A stretch of DNA of 64,000 nt from JBCBSP01 sp039819095. Its GTDB lineage: Bacteria > Pseudomonadota > Alphaproteobacteria > Caulobacterales > Maricaulaceae. Each line of letters opens with the position of its first letter. Position 1 is the first letter of the stretch. Shown here piece by piece: positions 54,501 to 63,075 of the stretch. The translations under genes were made by a program, and so were the position numbers. The DNA lies in assembly GCA_039819095.1 (NCBI GenBank), contig JBCBSP010000002.1, positions 372,001 to 436,000 on the forward strand, written 5' to 3'. The notes beneath the pieces are model-generated. The model was not told where the DNA came from. It did no database searches and saw only the letters and a program-made list of their open reading frames with translations.

Positions 54501-55153
54501 TTCACACCGAAGCGCCCCCGGAGCCCGTCGCGCCGCGTACGCTCGCGCCTTCACGGCTGCTGGGCGAGGAGGAGGCCGGCGCTGAACCGGCCACGCTCAG
54601 CCCGCTGGCGGCAGGCGGACAGAAGCGCTTCCAGCGCGGTGCTGTGATCCACAAACTTCTGCAGACCCTGCCCGACCTGCCGCCCGATCGCCGGCGCGCC
54701 TCCGCAGAGCGCTTCCTGGCCGGGCAGAGCGATCTTTCAGACGCCGAGCAGGCCGAGATCGCCGCTGAGACCTTGCGGGTTCTGGATGAGCCGGCTTTCG
54801 CGGCCCTGTTCGCGCCCGGCTCACGCGCCGAGGCTTCGGTGGCCGGATCGGCGCCGGGCCTGCCGGAGGGGGTGATTGTGAACGGCCAGATCGACAGGCT
54901 GGTCGTGACCGCCGATGACGTGCTGATCGTGGACTACAAGACCAACCGGCCGCCGCCTGAGCAGATCGAGGCCGCCCCGCCGGCCTACATAGCGCAGATG
55001 GCGGCCTATCGGGCTCTGTTGCAGACGCTGCACCCCGGCAAGCCGGTGCGCTGCGCGCTGTTGTGGACCGATGCGCCGCGCCTGATGGAGATTCCGCCTG
55101 GACTGATGGACGAGACGCTCACGCGGGCGCGATCAGCGAACGCAGATGCGTGA
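51527..55153 (+). CDS. addA: Double-strand break repair helicase-nuclease AddA
   Basis: 1208 residues from the ATG at 51527, coupled to the addB stop by ATGA. UvrD-type helicase motifs are E-A-N-A-G-S-G-K-T (I), C-V-T-F-T-K-A-A (Ia), L-V-D-E-A-Q-D-T (II), V-G-D-E-K-Q-S-I-Y-S-F-Q-G (III) and V-H-A-A-K-G-L-E (V). A C-terminal RecB nuclease has V-D-Y-K-T-N-R. AddAB unwinds and trims broken ends for RecA. This is the last gene of the unit; trxA follows after 105 bp. Confidence 0.96.
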   Translation: MSAPVTPGFAQEVVQAATRAQSQAAHPRFCIFVEANAGSGKTRVLVDRVARLLLDGAPPDQLLCVTFTKAAAGEMQTRLFRKLGEWSTLGDEGLRAALDALGAPADSTERLAQARRLFAQALETPGGLKIQTLHSYCETLLRRFPLEAGLAPGFETQDDAEARALRGAVQARLMQNAEADQSGPVAQAIVDILETVGPTGLERIFSFAAANRHALTAARDEAGGDQALLDEASRVLGAPPKLRPEEVRREAWLAAPHSALRDAIGPLYEVGGTNNLRHGRTLQAALDQNSRPALAFDAYKDVFFTGSGSPRKRAITAAAAKAYPELEALFGKAGSETGRIIDEVMPALRRAEANQLSRAGLVLALGFISGYAEQLQAARRVDFDDLVERARTLLTDSAAGDWALYKLDRRLRHVLVDEAQDTAPRQWDIISALSEEFFSGAGAHGGESPRTVFCVGDEKQSIYSFQGARPQRFIEEGEQLQHRAEAAELAFASPALSVSFRSAPEILQAVDLAFSHLATSAPEVKFAGPEPSEAHAAIRPFQSFPGHAAARAATPGCVEMWDAIPRPQDEDVDTLELGPVDRERKDSARNQLAEAVAREISAILQRGDGVWSEEKPHWRLRAAEPGDIIVLVQRRTSLFDEIIRRLKLKGVPVAGADRMVLREQLVVQDLLSLARFALLPEDDLSLAEVLKSPAFHPVGQDMRIDDDALFDLTRTGPPRLWDKLRSSTDPRFSEALAALERARARVDLDAPYAFFAAFLGEPTDTGESRLTRVYARLGEEARDPLETLLSRALQHEREGAPSLTRFTAEISADDGQIKREMEGPRGQVRVMTVHAAKGLESPIVFLPDTTQKPRSRGGGLHLHREAGLLWTPDIATAPELITAMKTRSDAEAQAESQRLLYVAMTRARDRLIVCGHKHGHGEGRIDEDSWYARLTASWAGEGWTPIKTTAVSELAEEQGWGPASARRYGPAPISAERDLTAAGTEPALPAWLHTEAPPEPVAPRTLAPSRLLGEEEAGAEPATLSPLAAGGQKRFQRGAVIHKLLQTLPDLPPDRRRASAERFLAGQSDLSDAEQAEIAAETLRVLDEPAFAALFAPGSRAEASVAGSAPGLPEGVIVNGQIDRLVVTADDVLIVDYKTNRPPPEQIEAAPPAYIAQMAAYRALLQTLHPGKPVRCALLWTDAPRLMEIPPGLMDETLTRARSANADA

Positions 55154-55258
55154 AGGATGACGGCGCGCGTCTTGACCGGGGCCAGGCGCCTACTTAGGTC
55201 TGCAGCCATCACAAAGCGCCGCAGGCGGCGCATGATTCATTCAGGGAGTTGAAAACCC

Positions 55259-55579
55259 ATGGCGATCAAAGCGGTCTCAGACGACTCGTTCGAAGCCGAT
55301 GTCCTCAAAGCCAACGGCCCGGTCCTGGTGGACTTCTGGGCGGAGTGGTGCGGTCCCTGCAAGCAGATCGCCCCGGCGCTCGACGCGATCGCGGGCGAAC
55401 GCGGCGAGGCGCTGACCATCGCCAAGGTCAATATCGACGAGAACCAGCAGACCCCGGCCAAGTACGGCGTGCGCGGCATTCCCACGCTGATCATCTTCAA
55501 GAACGGCGAACCGGTGGCGCACAAGATCGGCTCGATGGTGAAGAACAAGCTGGACGAGTGGCTCGACGAAACCCTCTGA
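55259..55579 (+). CDS. trxA: Thioredoxin
   Basis: 106 residues with the active site W-A-E-W-C-G-P-C-K, the cis-Pro segment R-G-I-P-T-L-I-I-F-K-N-G-E and normal length. It is a general cytoplasmic disulfide reductant. It has its own 5' region with a GCGCCG-CAGG-CGGCGC hairpin (55216-55231) and GGGAG before the start, and a strong terminator behind it. Confidence 0.97.
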   Translation: MAIKAVSDDSFEADVLKANGPVLVDFWAEWCGPCKQIAPALDAIAGERGEALTIAKVNIDENQQTPAKYGVRGIPTLIIFKNGEPVAHKIGSMVKNKLDEWLDETL

Positions 55580-55614
55580 CGTCCCGGAGGGCCCGAGCCT
55601 TGATCACAAGAAAG

Positions 55615-55642
55615 GCCCCGACGCCGCGCGTCGGGGCTTTTT
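55615..55642 (+). terminator. Rho-independent terminator after trxA
   Basis: GCCCCGACGC (55615-55624), loop CGC, GCGTCGGGGC (55628-55637), then TTTTT. A perfect 10-bp GC-rich stem and T-run, 36 bases past the trxA stop. It may also work in the other direction for the convergent lipoprotein gene, where the T-run is weaker. Confidence 0.93.
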
Positions 55643-55668
55643 CATGTCTGGCGTAACGCTTCCAAGCG

Positions 55669-57189
55669 CTATTCGGCGGGCGCCTCGGAGGTGACAGTGA
55701 TCCCCAGGGCCTGCGCATCGACCTGATTATTGACCAGCTCGCCGACCGAGACCGGCGCCGACGGCGCCAATTCAATCTCGATGCTGCCGCCATTCTGGAT
55801 GAACTGGCTGAGCGCCTGGCCCAGACTGGCCACCAGCGGGCGCGGAATTTCCGCCGGCGCCGCGGCAAGCCCCAGACCGATCATGCCGGACACCTGCAGG
55901 CGCAGCGTCTCCGGTGTCGTGCCCTGCATCAGGGCCGCTGCGCTGAGCGCGCGATCAAGTAGGGACAGGTCTTCGATCCGCACGCTGATACCGTGGATGA
56001 CCAGCGGTTCGAAAATCTCCATCGGCGGGGCGCCGTCCTGGAACTCGCCCGCCGCGATGGCCGCCATATAGCGGTCCAGATAGGCCTGCACGCCGGACAT
56101 GTCCTGCCCGACATCAATGCGCAGCGCATCTTCGATCAGGACATAGTTTTCGCCGACCGTACGCGCACGATCCTCGCCGAGATCATAAACGCTCTCGCCG
56201 ACCATGCTCATATTGATCTGCTCATAGCCCAGAAGCGCCAATCCGCCCTGAAGCTGCATGCCCAGCGGACCGCTCGGATCGGCCGATAGCGTCAGCCGCT
56301 CCATGGCGCTGGTCTGGCGAACCTCGTCGCCGCGTGTTTGCGCCGATGCGGTCATCGCCGGCATTTCCACCAGCGCGCCGCCAATATTCATGTCCAGCCC
56401 GCGCATGGCGAAGGCGTCGAACATCTCCGCCGGGTTCATCGGCATGCTCAAGGCCTCGCCGCCGCCGGACGCCATCATAAGACGCATGAAGGATGCAGAG
56501 ACACCCTCAAAGCTGAAGCTCTCCAGCTCGGCGCGCACATCACCGGTTTCCGCGTCGCTGGCCGACAGGCTGAACTGCTCCATCGCCATTTCATCAAGGC
56601 GCGACCCGTCAAAACCGCGACCGCCAAACCGCTCCAGGCTGATGGAGGCCGGCCCGGAATCGGTTTCCTGCACGGCCAGCTGAAGGCCTTCCAGGCCGAG
56701 ATCGGCGAAGGCCCAGCGCGCGAAATCCTCACGGGCGAAATCGATCTCCGGGTCGCGGGCGTTGAACCCGTCCGCGATCCATTGAGACAGGGCGGGCCCA
56801 GGCCGGTCCACGATGATGCGAGCCAGGGCGAGTTCGACCTCATCGGGCTGCTGAAGGCCCAGCCCAAGGATTTCAAGCCGGTCAAAACGCACCCCGTCCT
56901 CTTCAAGGCGCGGCGCAGACAGCACCAGGCTCTGCGCGGTGATCGGGGCATCGAGATCGGCGTCTGTGAAGGTCAGGTCGGTGAAGGTGAAAGCCCCGTC
57001 CGCGAAGCTGCGATCTGCCCAGCTGATGCGGCCCGGTTCGGCCAGGTTCATGGCCGCGAGCGCGCTGCCAGCCTGCGCCTCCGTGACGTTGGTCGGCGCT
57101 GGCGCGCCGCCGGTGGACGGCTCGCAGGCAGCAAGACCCAAGGCGAGAATCAACACGGCGGGAGCGCATGCACTGCGAAATTTCATCAT
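55669..57189 (-). CDS. Large lipoprotein of unknown function
   Basis: 506 residues with a lipoprotein signal (lipobox L-A-A-C, Cys22). The remainder has no recognised domain. It is rich in alternating hydrophobic/acidic segments and repeated D-L-x-L/L-x-L-x-A units resembling a long beta structure. Weak internal repetition of F-S-F-E-G-V-S / G-L-D-M-N-I-G-G type strands suggests an AsmA- or lipid-transfer-like surface, but this is only an impression. It stands alone between trxA and the penicillin-binding protein gene. Confidence 0.7.
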   Translation of the reverse strand: MMKFRSACAPAVLILALGLAACEPSTGGAPAPTNVTEAQAGSALAAMNLAEPGRISWADRSFADGAFTFTDLTFTDADLDAPITAQSLVLSAPRLEEDGVRFDRLEILGLGLQQPDEVELALARIIVDRPGPALSQWIADGFNARDPEIDFAREDFARWAFADLGLEGLQLAVQETDSGPASISLERFGGRGFDGSRLDEMAMEQFSLSASDAETGDVRAELESFSFEGVSASFMRLMMASGGGEALSMPMNPAEMFDAFAMRGLDMNIGGALVEMPAMTASAQTRGDEVRQTSAMERLTLSADPSGPLGMQLQGGLALLGYEQINMSMVGESVYDLGEDRARTVGENYVLIEDALRIDVGQDMSGVQAYLDRYMAAIAAGEFQDGAPPMEIFEPLVIHGISVRIEDLSLLDRALSAAALMQGTTPETLRLQVSGMIGLGLAAAPAEIPRPLVASLGQALSQFIQNGGSIEIELAPSAPVSVGELVNNQVDAQALGITVTSEAPAE

Positions 57190-57286
57190 GAAAACAGTCC
57201 TGTCCTGGACGCGCGCCGGTCTACGCTGCGTTTCAACGCACGCAATCTAGCAGCCAAGTGCGGCAATGCTGAGACGGTTTTTTGCG

Positions 57287-59290
57287 TTACTGGCCTAACC
57301 CGCCGGTTAGCCCGGCGAGCAGATCGCCAATGGAGCGCGCGGCAGGCTCCGGCGCGGTGTCGTCAACAACGGGAGAGACGGGCGGCGCTTCGGTCGGCGT
57401 GTCCTGAACCGGCGCCGGGTAGATCGGCGCTTCGGCGATGAATTGCGCGAATGCGCGCGCCGGGCCGACCCCGCCCACAGCCTCATCGGTCGGGCTGCCA
57501 TCGTCATTGCCCATCCAGACCACCGCCGCCAGCCCGTCCGCCCAGCCGGCGAACCAGGCGTCGCGAAAGGCGTTGGAGGTTCCCGTCTTGCCGCGCACCG
57601 TCCGCCCTTCAACCTGGGCCGCGCGGCCGGTGCCATAAAGCACTACCGCATCGAATAAATCTTCCATATCGGTGACGATCCGGCGGGCGAGAACGGTGGT
57701 GCGGACCGGGGCGGAGCGCTGATAAATCACCTCGCCTGAGGCCGTCTCAATACGCGTCACGGCGTGAACCGGCGCGGCGTATCCGCCGTTCATGAAAGGC
57801 GCATAGGCTTCAGCCAGCTGGATCGGCGTGACTTCATACGCGCCCAGCGCCAGCGCGCTGGTGTTCTCGATCGGCGCATCCAGACCCAGCCGACGCGCGG
57901 TGCGCAGCACATAGCCGCGGCCCGCCGCTTCCGCGACCCGGACCGCGACCGCATTGGACGATCGCGCAAAGGCGGTGCGCATGGAGACCAGGCCGTCATA
58001 TTCATCTGAATAATTAGCCGGCGACCAGCCATCGACCGTCACCGGCGCATCAACGAAAGCGTCCTGCGGACCGAAACCGGCTTCAAATGCGCTGGCGTAG
58101 ACAAAGGGCTTGAAGGCCGAACCGGGCTGGCGGTAGGCGGACACGGCGCGATTGAACGGCGAGGTGCGATAATCCCTTCCGCCGACCATGGCCACCACCC
58201 CGCCCTCAGCATCCAGCGCAATGAGCGCAGCCTGGCCGGCGCCGCGCGCAGAAGCCGGATCGTCGAGCACAGTGATAATCGCACGTTCGCCAGCGCGCTG
58301 CGCGGCCACATCAAGCGTGGTCCAGACGGTGAGATCACCCTGCGCCCCGCCGGAAAGCGTGCGAGCGCGCGAGAGCGCCCAGTCGGCAAACCAGCCCGCG
58401 CCGGGGCTGGACGCACCGCGCGAAACCCGGATGGGCGCGGAGGCGGCGGCAAAGCGTTCTGCTTCGCTGATCCGCCCGGTATCGGCCATAAGGTCCAGCA
58501 CCACGGTGGCGCGCACAGCGGCGCGGCGGGAATCATTGACCGGCGAATAGCGCGACGGCGCCTTCAACAGCCCTGCGAGCAAGGCGGATTCCGCGATGGT
58601 CAGGTCCTCGACGCGCTTGGAGAAATAACGCTGCGAGGCGGCGTTCGCCCCATACGCCCCGGCGCCGAAATACACCCGGTTCAAATATAGCGCCAGAATC
58701 TCGTCCTTGGTGAAGCGGTGCTCCAGACCGAGCGCCAGCATCATTTCCTGCAGCTTGCGCTTCATCGTGCGCTCGGGCGTCAGGAAGAGATTCTTGGCGA
58801 GCTGCTGGGTGATGGTCGAGCCGCCCTGGACAACCCGCCCGGCGCGAATATTGGCCACCAGCGCGCGGGTCGTGCCGATCAGATCAATGCCGAAATGCCC
58901 ATAAAAACGCCGGTCCTCAACCGCCAGGACCGCGTCCACGAGATTGGCCGGCAGGGCGTCGGCCCGGATCGCCGGTCCGCCCGGATCACCGCGTCGAGCG
59001 ATCAGACGACCCTGTCGGTCCAGAAACGTCATCGATCCGGCATGCGGCGCCGGCTGAAGCACGGCGATGTCAGGAAGATCGCGCGCCAGCGCAATCATCA
59101 CGAAACCGGCGCCGAGCATGACCCCGACGCTGAGCGCGGCGACGGGCTTGACCATGCGCCGCCACCAGGAGCGCCGGCCACGCTGCGACAGTCGCTGCCT
59201 GGCGCGCGCGCGCGCCGCCCGGCGCTCCTGAGGAGCGCGGGTCCGCCTTACTGAAGCGCGCGATCGCGAGCCGGGCCGCCTCTGGACCAT
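57287..59290 (-). CDS. Class A penicillin-binding protein (PBP1-type)
   Basis: 667 residues from the ATG at 59290 (GAGAGGTG upstream); 25 further codons are open before it. A basic cytoplasmic tail and one transmembrane helix (about 50-70) are followed by the GT51 glycosyltransferase: V-E-D-R-R-F-Y-G-H-F-G-I-D and G-G-S-T-I-T-Q-Q-L-A-K-N-L. The transpeptidase has S-x-x-K in P-G-S-A-F-K-P-F, SxN in R-S-S-N-A-V-A-V and K-T-G-T-S. It builds and cross-links peptidoglycan. A proline-rich tail ends the protein. Confidence 0.94.
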   Translation of the reverse strand: MVQRRPGSRSRASVRRTRAPQERRAARARARQRLSQRGRRSWWRRMVKPVAALSVGVMLGAGFVMIALARDLPDIAVLQPAPHAGSMTFLDRQGRLIARRGDPGGPAIRADALPANLVDAVLAVEDRRFYGHFGIDLIGTTRALVANIRAGRVVQGGSTITQQLAKNLFLTPERTMKRKLQEMMLALGLEHRFTKDEILALYLNRVYFGAGAYGANAASQRYFSKRVEDLTIAESALLAGLLKAPSRYSPVNDSRRAAVRATVVLDLMADTGRISEAERFAAASAPIRVSRGASSPGAGWFADWALSRARTLSGGAQGDLTVWTTLDVAAQRAGERAIITVLDDPASARGAGQAALIALDAEGGVVAMVGGRDYRTSPFNRAVSAYRQPGSAFKPFVYASAFEAGFGPQDAFVDAPVTVDGWSPANYSDEYDGLVSMRTAFARSSNAVAVRVAEAAGRGYVLRTARRLGLDAPIENTSALALGAYEVTPIQLAEAYAPFMNGGYAAPVHAVTRIETASGEVIYQRSAPVRTTVLARRIVTDMEDLFDAVVLYGTGRAAQVEGRTVRGKTGTSNAFRDAWFAGWADGLAAVVWMGNDDGSPTDEAVGGVGPARAFAQFIAEAPIYPAPVQDTPTEAPPVSPVVDDTAPEPAARSIGDLLAGLTGGLGQ

Positions 59291-59442
59291 TGGGCACCTC
59301 TCCGCCGTGTCCCGCACACCACACATGGACCCGGTTAAGGGCCGGTGAAGCGGCGCGGCTTGCATCAGTGCGGGCGGGCCATGATCATGACCCCGGCTGA
59401 TCGCCGTCGGCCCGGTTGGCGGCGCCTTGAGGGATAACCGTC

Positions 59443-59649
59443 ATGAACCGACCCACACCCGCCGTCGCCGCGCGCGCTGCGGCGCTCGCCGCCATTGGAT
59501 TGCTGCTGGCCGGCTGCGCCCAGCTTGTCGAAGGGCCCAGCGTGTGCACCGATCAGGGCATCTCGGCCCCGAACTGGCCTTATTGCGCGCCCGCCGAGCC
59601 GGGCGGTCATGGACCCGCAGACGACCCGATCAATCCGGCTGGCGGTTGA
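59443..59649 (+). CDS. Small lipoprotein
   Basis: 68 residues: a signal peptide with lipobox L-L-A-G-C (Cys25), then 43 residues with two cysteines and many Pro/Gly (D-D-P-I-N-P-A-G-G). No function recognised. It lies in the gap between the divergent PBP gene and the phosphodiesterase gene. Confidence 0.6.
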   Translation: MNRPTPAVAARAAALAAIGLLLAGCAQLVEGPSVCTDQGISAPNWPYCAPAEPGGHGPADDPINPAGG

Positions 59650-59717
59650 GACTGACACAGCGGTGACATGATGGACGGCTAGCGTCGCGCCTCGTTTTCT
59701 CCCGCACGGGGTGCGCC

Positions 59718-60764
59718 ATGCGCTTGTTTCTTTCCGCCCTGGTCCTGGCTGCATTCGTCGTGAGCGCTTGCGCTGAACCGGCGCCGCACGAGGCTGATTC
59801 TGACCTTACCACAGCGCCTGCGTGGGCCACGCTGAGCGGGCAGGCGCCGCAGGTCATCGCCCATCGCGGGGCGAGCGGGATCCATCCTGAACACACTGTT
59901 TCAGCCTATCGGCGCGGGTTTGAGGATGGCGCAGACATTCTGGAGCCGGATCTGATGGTGTCGCGCGACGGCGTCCTGATCGTGCGCCATGACCCCTATC
60001 TGTCGACCTCCACCAATATCGCCGACCATCACGAATTCGCCGACCGCGTTGCAGAACGCAACGGCCGGCTGGATTGGTGGGTATCCGACTTCACGGCTGA
60101 AGAGTTGGGCAGCCTGTCCGCCCGCCAGGTCTTCGCAGACCGCGACCAGACCCGCAATGATGTCGACGCGGTTCTGACTTTTGATGATTTCCTCGATTTC
60201 GTCGACGTGCTGGAAACCGAGTGCGGCTGCACGATCGCGATCGAACCGGAGGTCAAGCTGCCGGCCGAGCATGCAGCGCTCGGGTTGGATCCTCTTCCCC
60301 TGCTTCTCGACATCCTGGACGAGCGCGGCCTGAACACAGCCGAGGCGCCCATCATCGTGCAGTCCTTCAATGCTGACTTCCTGCGCCAGCTGGACAGGGC
60401 GAGCGAGGTGCGCCTGGCCATGCTCTACGCCGGACCGGACGAGCCGGGCTATGATGCGGACGGGCTTTCTCTGGCTGAAATCGCGCAATTTGCTGACGCT
60501 GTCGGGCCGAACAAGGCGGTGTTGTTCGATACCGGCGGGGCATCGTCCGGCTATCTGGAGACCGCTCACGCGCTTGGGCTTAGTGTTCACGCCTGGACGG
60601 TTCGCGATGATCGCGCTCCGGTGGTCGGCGCCAGCGTGGAAGCCGAGCTGGAGGCGCTCTACCGGCTTGGTGTAGACGGCGTCTTCACCGATCACCCGGC
60701 AACGGCGGTTCGGGTGCGCCGGACCATGGCCGAGGCGTCGGGTCTGCCGCTTAGCGAAGGCTGA
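59718..60764 (+). CDS. Glycerophosphodiester phosphodiesterase family lipoprotein
   Basis: 348 residues. The lipobox V-S-A-C (Cys17) is followed by the GDPD TIM barrel: A-H-R-G-A-S-G-I-H-P-E-H-T, E-P-D-L-M-V-S-R-D-G, the second histidine in V-R-H-D-P, and I-E-P-E-V-K-L-P. GlpQ-type enzymes release glycerol 3-phosphate from lipid head groups in the periplasm. No transporter is nearby. Confidence 0.9.
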   Translation: MRLFLSALVLAAFVVSACAEPAPHEADSDLTTAPAWATLSGQAPQVIAHRGASGIHPEHTVSAYRRGFEDGADILEPDLMVSRDGVLIVRHDPYLSTSTNIADHHEFADRVAERNGRLDWWVSDFTAEELGSLSARQVFADRDQTRNDVDAVLTFDDFLDFVDVLETECGCTIAIEPEVKLPAEHAALGLDPLPLLLDILDERGLNTAEAPIIVQSFNADFLRQLDRASEVRLAMLYAGPDEPGYDADGLSLAEIAQFADAVGPNKAVLFDTGGASSGYLETAHALGLSVHAWTVRDDRAPVVGASVEAELEALYRLGVDGVFTDHPATAVRVRRTMAEASGLPLSEG

Positions 60765-60852
60765 ACGCCTGACGCTGAGCCGGCGTGAAAAAGCGCCTTC
60801 GCCGGCGGCCCATCAATGATATGGCTATCGCGAAGCGAGGATGGAGCGCGCG

Positions 60853-61734
60853 ATGGTCAATCCGGTTCTTGTATTGCACGGCGGGGCGGGCGTGCTCGCA
60901 GCGCGGTCGCACGCCGCTGAGCTGGAGCATATGGGCGCGCTGGCCGCACTCGGCCGGGAGCGCCTCACAGCCGGGGCGAGCGCGCTGGATGTCGTTGTGG
61001 AGATCGTTCGCGCGCTGGAGGCCAGCGGGCTCTACGTCGCTGGAAAGGGCAGCTCGCCGAACGCGGCGGACCGGTACGAGCTCGACGCGGCCCTGATGGA
61101 CGGCGCGCGCCGCGAGGCGGGCGCGGTTTCAGCCCTGGAGGGCTTTCTGTCTCCCATCGATGCAGCGCGCGCCGTGATGGAGCGCACCCCTCACGTCCTG
61201 CTCGCCGGCGCCGGCGCAGCCGCCTTTGCGCGCGAACAGGGGCTCGCGCGTGTTGAAGACCCCGACCGTTATTATACGCCCGCCGCAGCGCCCGACGACC
61301 GCCCCATCCCGACCGGAACGGTGGGCTGCGTCGCGCTGGATGGCGCGGGAAGGCTGGCCGCAGCGACATCGACGGGCGGGACGCTGAAGAAGCGCTGGGG
61401 CCGGGTTGGCGATACCCCGATCATTGGCGCGGGCACCTGGGCGGATGAACGCGTTGCGGTGTCCTGCACCGGCCAGGGCGAGTTCTTCATGCGGGCCAAT
61501 GCAGCCGCCGATGTCTCAGCACGCGTGAAATACGCCCGCGCAAATCTCGACACCGCCGTGGCCGGCGCGCTGGACGATGTCGCACGTTTCGGCGGCGAAG
61601 GCGGGCTCATCGCCGTCGATGACGAAGGCCATGTCACAGCTCAGTTCAACTCGCCGGGAATGAAACGCGCGATTTTAAACCGCGATGGCCGGATCGAGGT
61701 CAGCGTCGATGACGTGCTGATCGCGCGCGATTGA
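60853..61734 (+). CDS. Isoaspartyl peptidase / type III L-asparaginase, copy 2
   Basis: 293 residues from the ATG at 60853 (GGATGGAG 6 bases before); an ATG 12 bases earlier lacks spacing. It has the same family marks as the copy at 9964: H-G-G-A-G, S-S-P-N, and G-T-V-G-C-V-A-L-D with T156 as nucleophile after self-cleavage. T-S-T-G-G-T-L-K-K-R-W-G-R-V-G-D-T-P-I-I-G follows. It is cytoplasmic and hydrolyses beta-aspartyl dipeptides or asparagine. Unlike copy 1 it has no cyanophycin-type neighbours. Confidence 0.9.
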   Translation: MVNPVLVLHGGAGVLAARSHAAELEHMGALAALGRERLTAGASALDVVVEIVRALEASGLYVAGKGSSPNAADRYELDAALMDGARREAGAVSALEGFLSPIDAARAVMERTPHVLLAGAGAAAFAREQGLARVEDPDRYYTPAAAPDDRPIPTGTVGCVALDGAGRLAAATSTGGTLKKRWGRVGDTPIIGAGTWADERVAVSCTGQGEFFMRANAAADVSARVKYARANLDTAVAGALDDVARFGGEGGLIAVDDEGHVTAQFNSPGMKRAILNRDGRIEVSVDDVLIARD

Positions 61735-61737
61735 GCC

Positions 61738-62202
61738 TCAGGCCGCATCCGTCTGCGCAGCGCCGGCGATGATGGCCTGCAGGGCGGCGGTGCCAGGTGC
61801 GGCCCGAAGCGCATGACGCATGTCCTTGCGCCGGAAGAAGCGCGAAATCCGCGCCAGCGCCTTCAAATGATCCGCACCAGCGTCTTCCGGCGCCAGAAGC
61901 AGGAAAACGAGATCGGCCGGGCGACCGTCAATCGCGTCGAAATCAACCGCCTGACGCATGCGCGCAAACACCCCGCAAACCCGATCGACTTCAGGCATGC
62001 GCGCATGCGGAATCGCCACACCGTCACCGACGCCGGTCGAGCCCAGACGCTCGCGCTCGGTGACTGCATCCAGAACCCGGCGCGCCGGCAGATACAAAGA
62101 CCGGCCCGCAAGCTCGGAAAGCGCGTGGAGCGCCTGCTTGCGGCTGGTCGCGGAAAGATCCGCAACAACACCGCCCGGCGGAAGGAGATCTGATAAGGCC
62201 AT
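61738..62202 (-). CDS. ptsN: PTS nitrogen regulatory protein EIIA(Ntr)
   Basis: 154 residues. The phosphorylation site is H66 in G-V-A-I-P-H-A-R. It takes phosphate from NPr and regulates potassium, nitrogen and stress responses. It is last of the rpoN-hpf-ptsN cluster, the standard proteobacterial order. Confidence 0.95.
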   Translation of the reverse strand: MALSDLLPPGGVVADLSATSRKQALHALSELAGRSLYLPARRVLDAVTERERLGSTGVGDGVAIPHARMPEVDRVCGVFARMRQAVDFDAIDGRPADLVFLLLAPEDAGADHLKALARISRFFRRKDMRHALRAAPGTAALQAIIAGAAQTDAA

Positions 62203-62250
62203 ACTCGGTCGCGTCTACTGCTGGTTCAGGTCGGCGCAATCACGGTGAAG

Positions 62251-62868
62251 CTACTCAGCCGCCGCGCCGGGCGCGTCTTTACCCCCAAGCGCGGGATCAA
62301 TCCACCCCACGTTTCCGTCAGGTCTGCGATAAACGATGTTCACGCCCCGGCTGGACACGTTGCGGAACACCAGGAAGGGCGCGCCGATCAGGTCCATTTC
62401 GTGGACCGCCATGCCCACCGTCATGGTGCGAAGCTCGCCGGCGGTTTCCGCGATGATGACCGGGTCCTCTCCGCCCAGCGCGCCGCCATCATCATCCTCG
62501 TCATCGCGCGCGTCATTGCCGCGCAAGACATAGATGGAGGCCTGTTCGGCCGGCAGTTCAGCCTTGTTGTCGGCGTGATGATCCTTCAGTCGACGCTTGT
62601 AGCGCCGCAGCCGCTTCTCCAGATGTCCCACCGCATCTTCCGCCGCGCCATAGGCGTCATCGGCCTTACCGGTGGCCTGAAGAAAGGCGCCGGACGGCAG
62701 GTGAAGCGAACAGTCCACCTGAAAGCCGAATCCTTCCTTGGTGACGACCACATAGGCCTCGCCCGGGCGGTTGAAGTATTTGGCGACGCCGTCCTCCACC
62801 TTGGCCTCTATGCGTTCGCGCAAGGCTGGGGACATGTCGAGTTGCTTGGAGACAAACTGGATTTGCAT
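62251..62868 (-). CDS. hpf: Long ribosome hibernation promoting factor
   Basis: 205 residues. The N-terminal HPF domain (about 1-105: M-Q-I-Q-F-V-S-K-Q-L-D, L-R-E-R-I-E-A-K-V-E) is followed by a linker and the C-terminal dimerisation domain (I-V-Y-R-R-P-D-G-N-V-G-W-I-D-P). The length and second domain mark the long form, which forms 100S ribosomes. GGGAGC precedes the start; the gene follows rpoN after 207 bp. Confidence 0.95.
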   Translation of the reverse strand: MQIQFVSKQLDMSPALRERIEAKVEDGVAKYFNRPGEAYVVVTKEGFGFQVDCSLHLPSGAFLQATGKADDAYGAAEDAVGHLEKRLRRYKRRLKDHHADNKAELPAEQASIYVLRGNDARDDEDDDGGALGGEDPVIIAETAGELRTMTVGMAVHEMDLIGAPFLVFRNVSSRGVNIVYRRPDGNVGWIDPALGGKDAPGAAAE

Positions 62869-62888
62869 GGCTGCTCCCTATGCTGTGA

Positions 62889-62912
62889 GCCCTTCCCATC
62901 TTCAGGAAGGGC
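62889..62912 (-). promoter_or_regulatory. Hairpin between rpoN and hpf
   Basis: GCCCTTCC (62889-62896) and GGAAGGGC (62905-62912) form an 8-bp perfect stem with an 8-base loop, 20 bases upstream of the hpf start. With no T-run it could be a weak terminator of rpoN or a structure affecting hpf translation or mRNA processing. Confidence 0.4.
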
Positions 62913-63075
62913 GGCTGAGCGCGGTGCGCCGGTTCGCTCTGCAAGCAGACCGGTGGACAGGGTGTTCTAGCGTCTCACGCCGCGCCCAGATGACGGGCTC
63001 GTCTGGAAATGACGCTACGGGTCCACGCGAGGCCGCGTCAATCTTGACAACTGAACTTGGATCGGGGCGAGCCGG

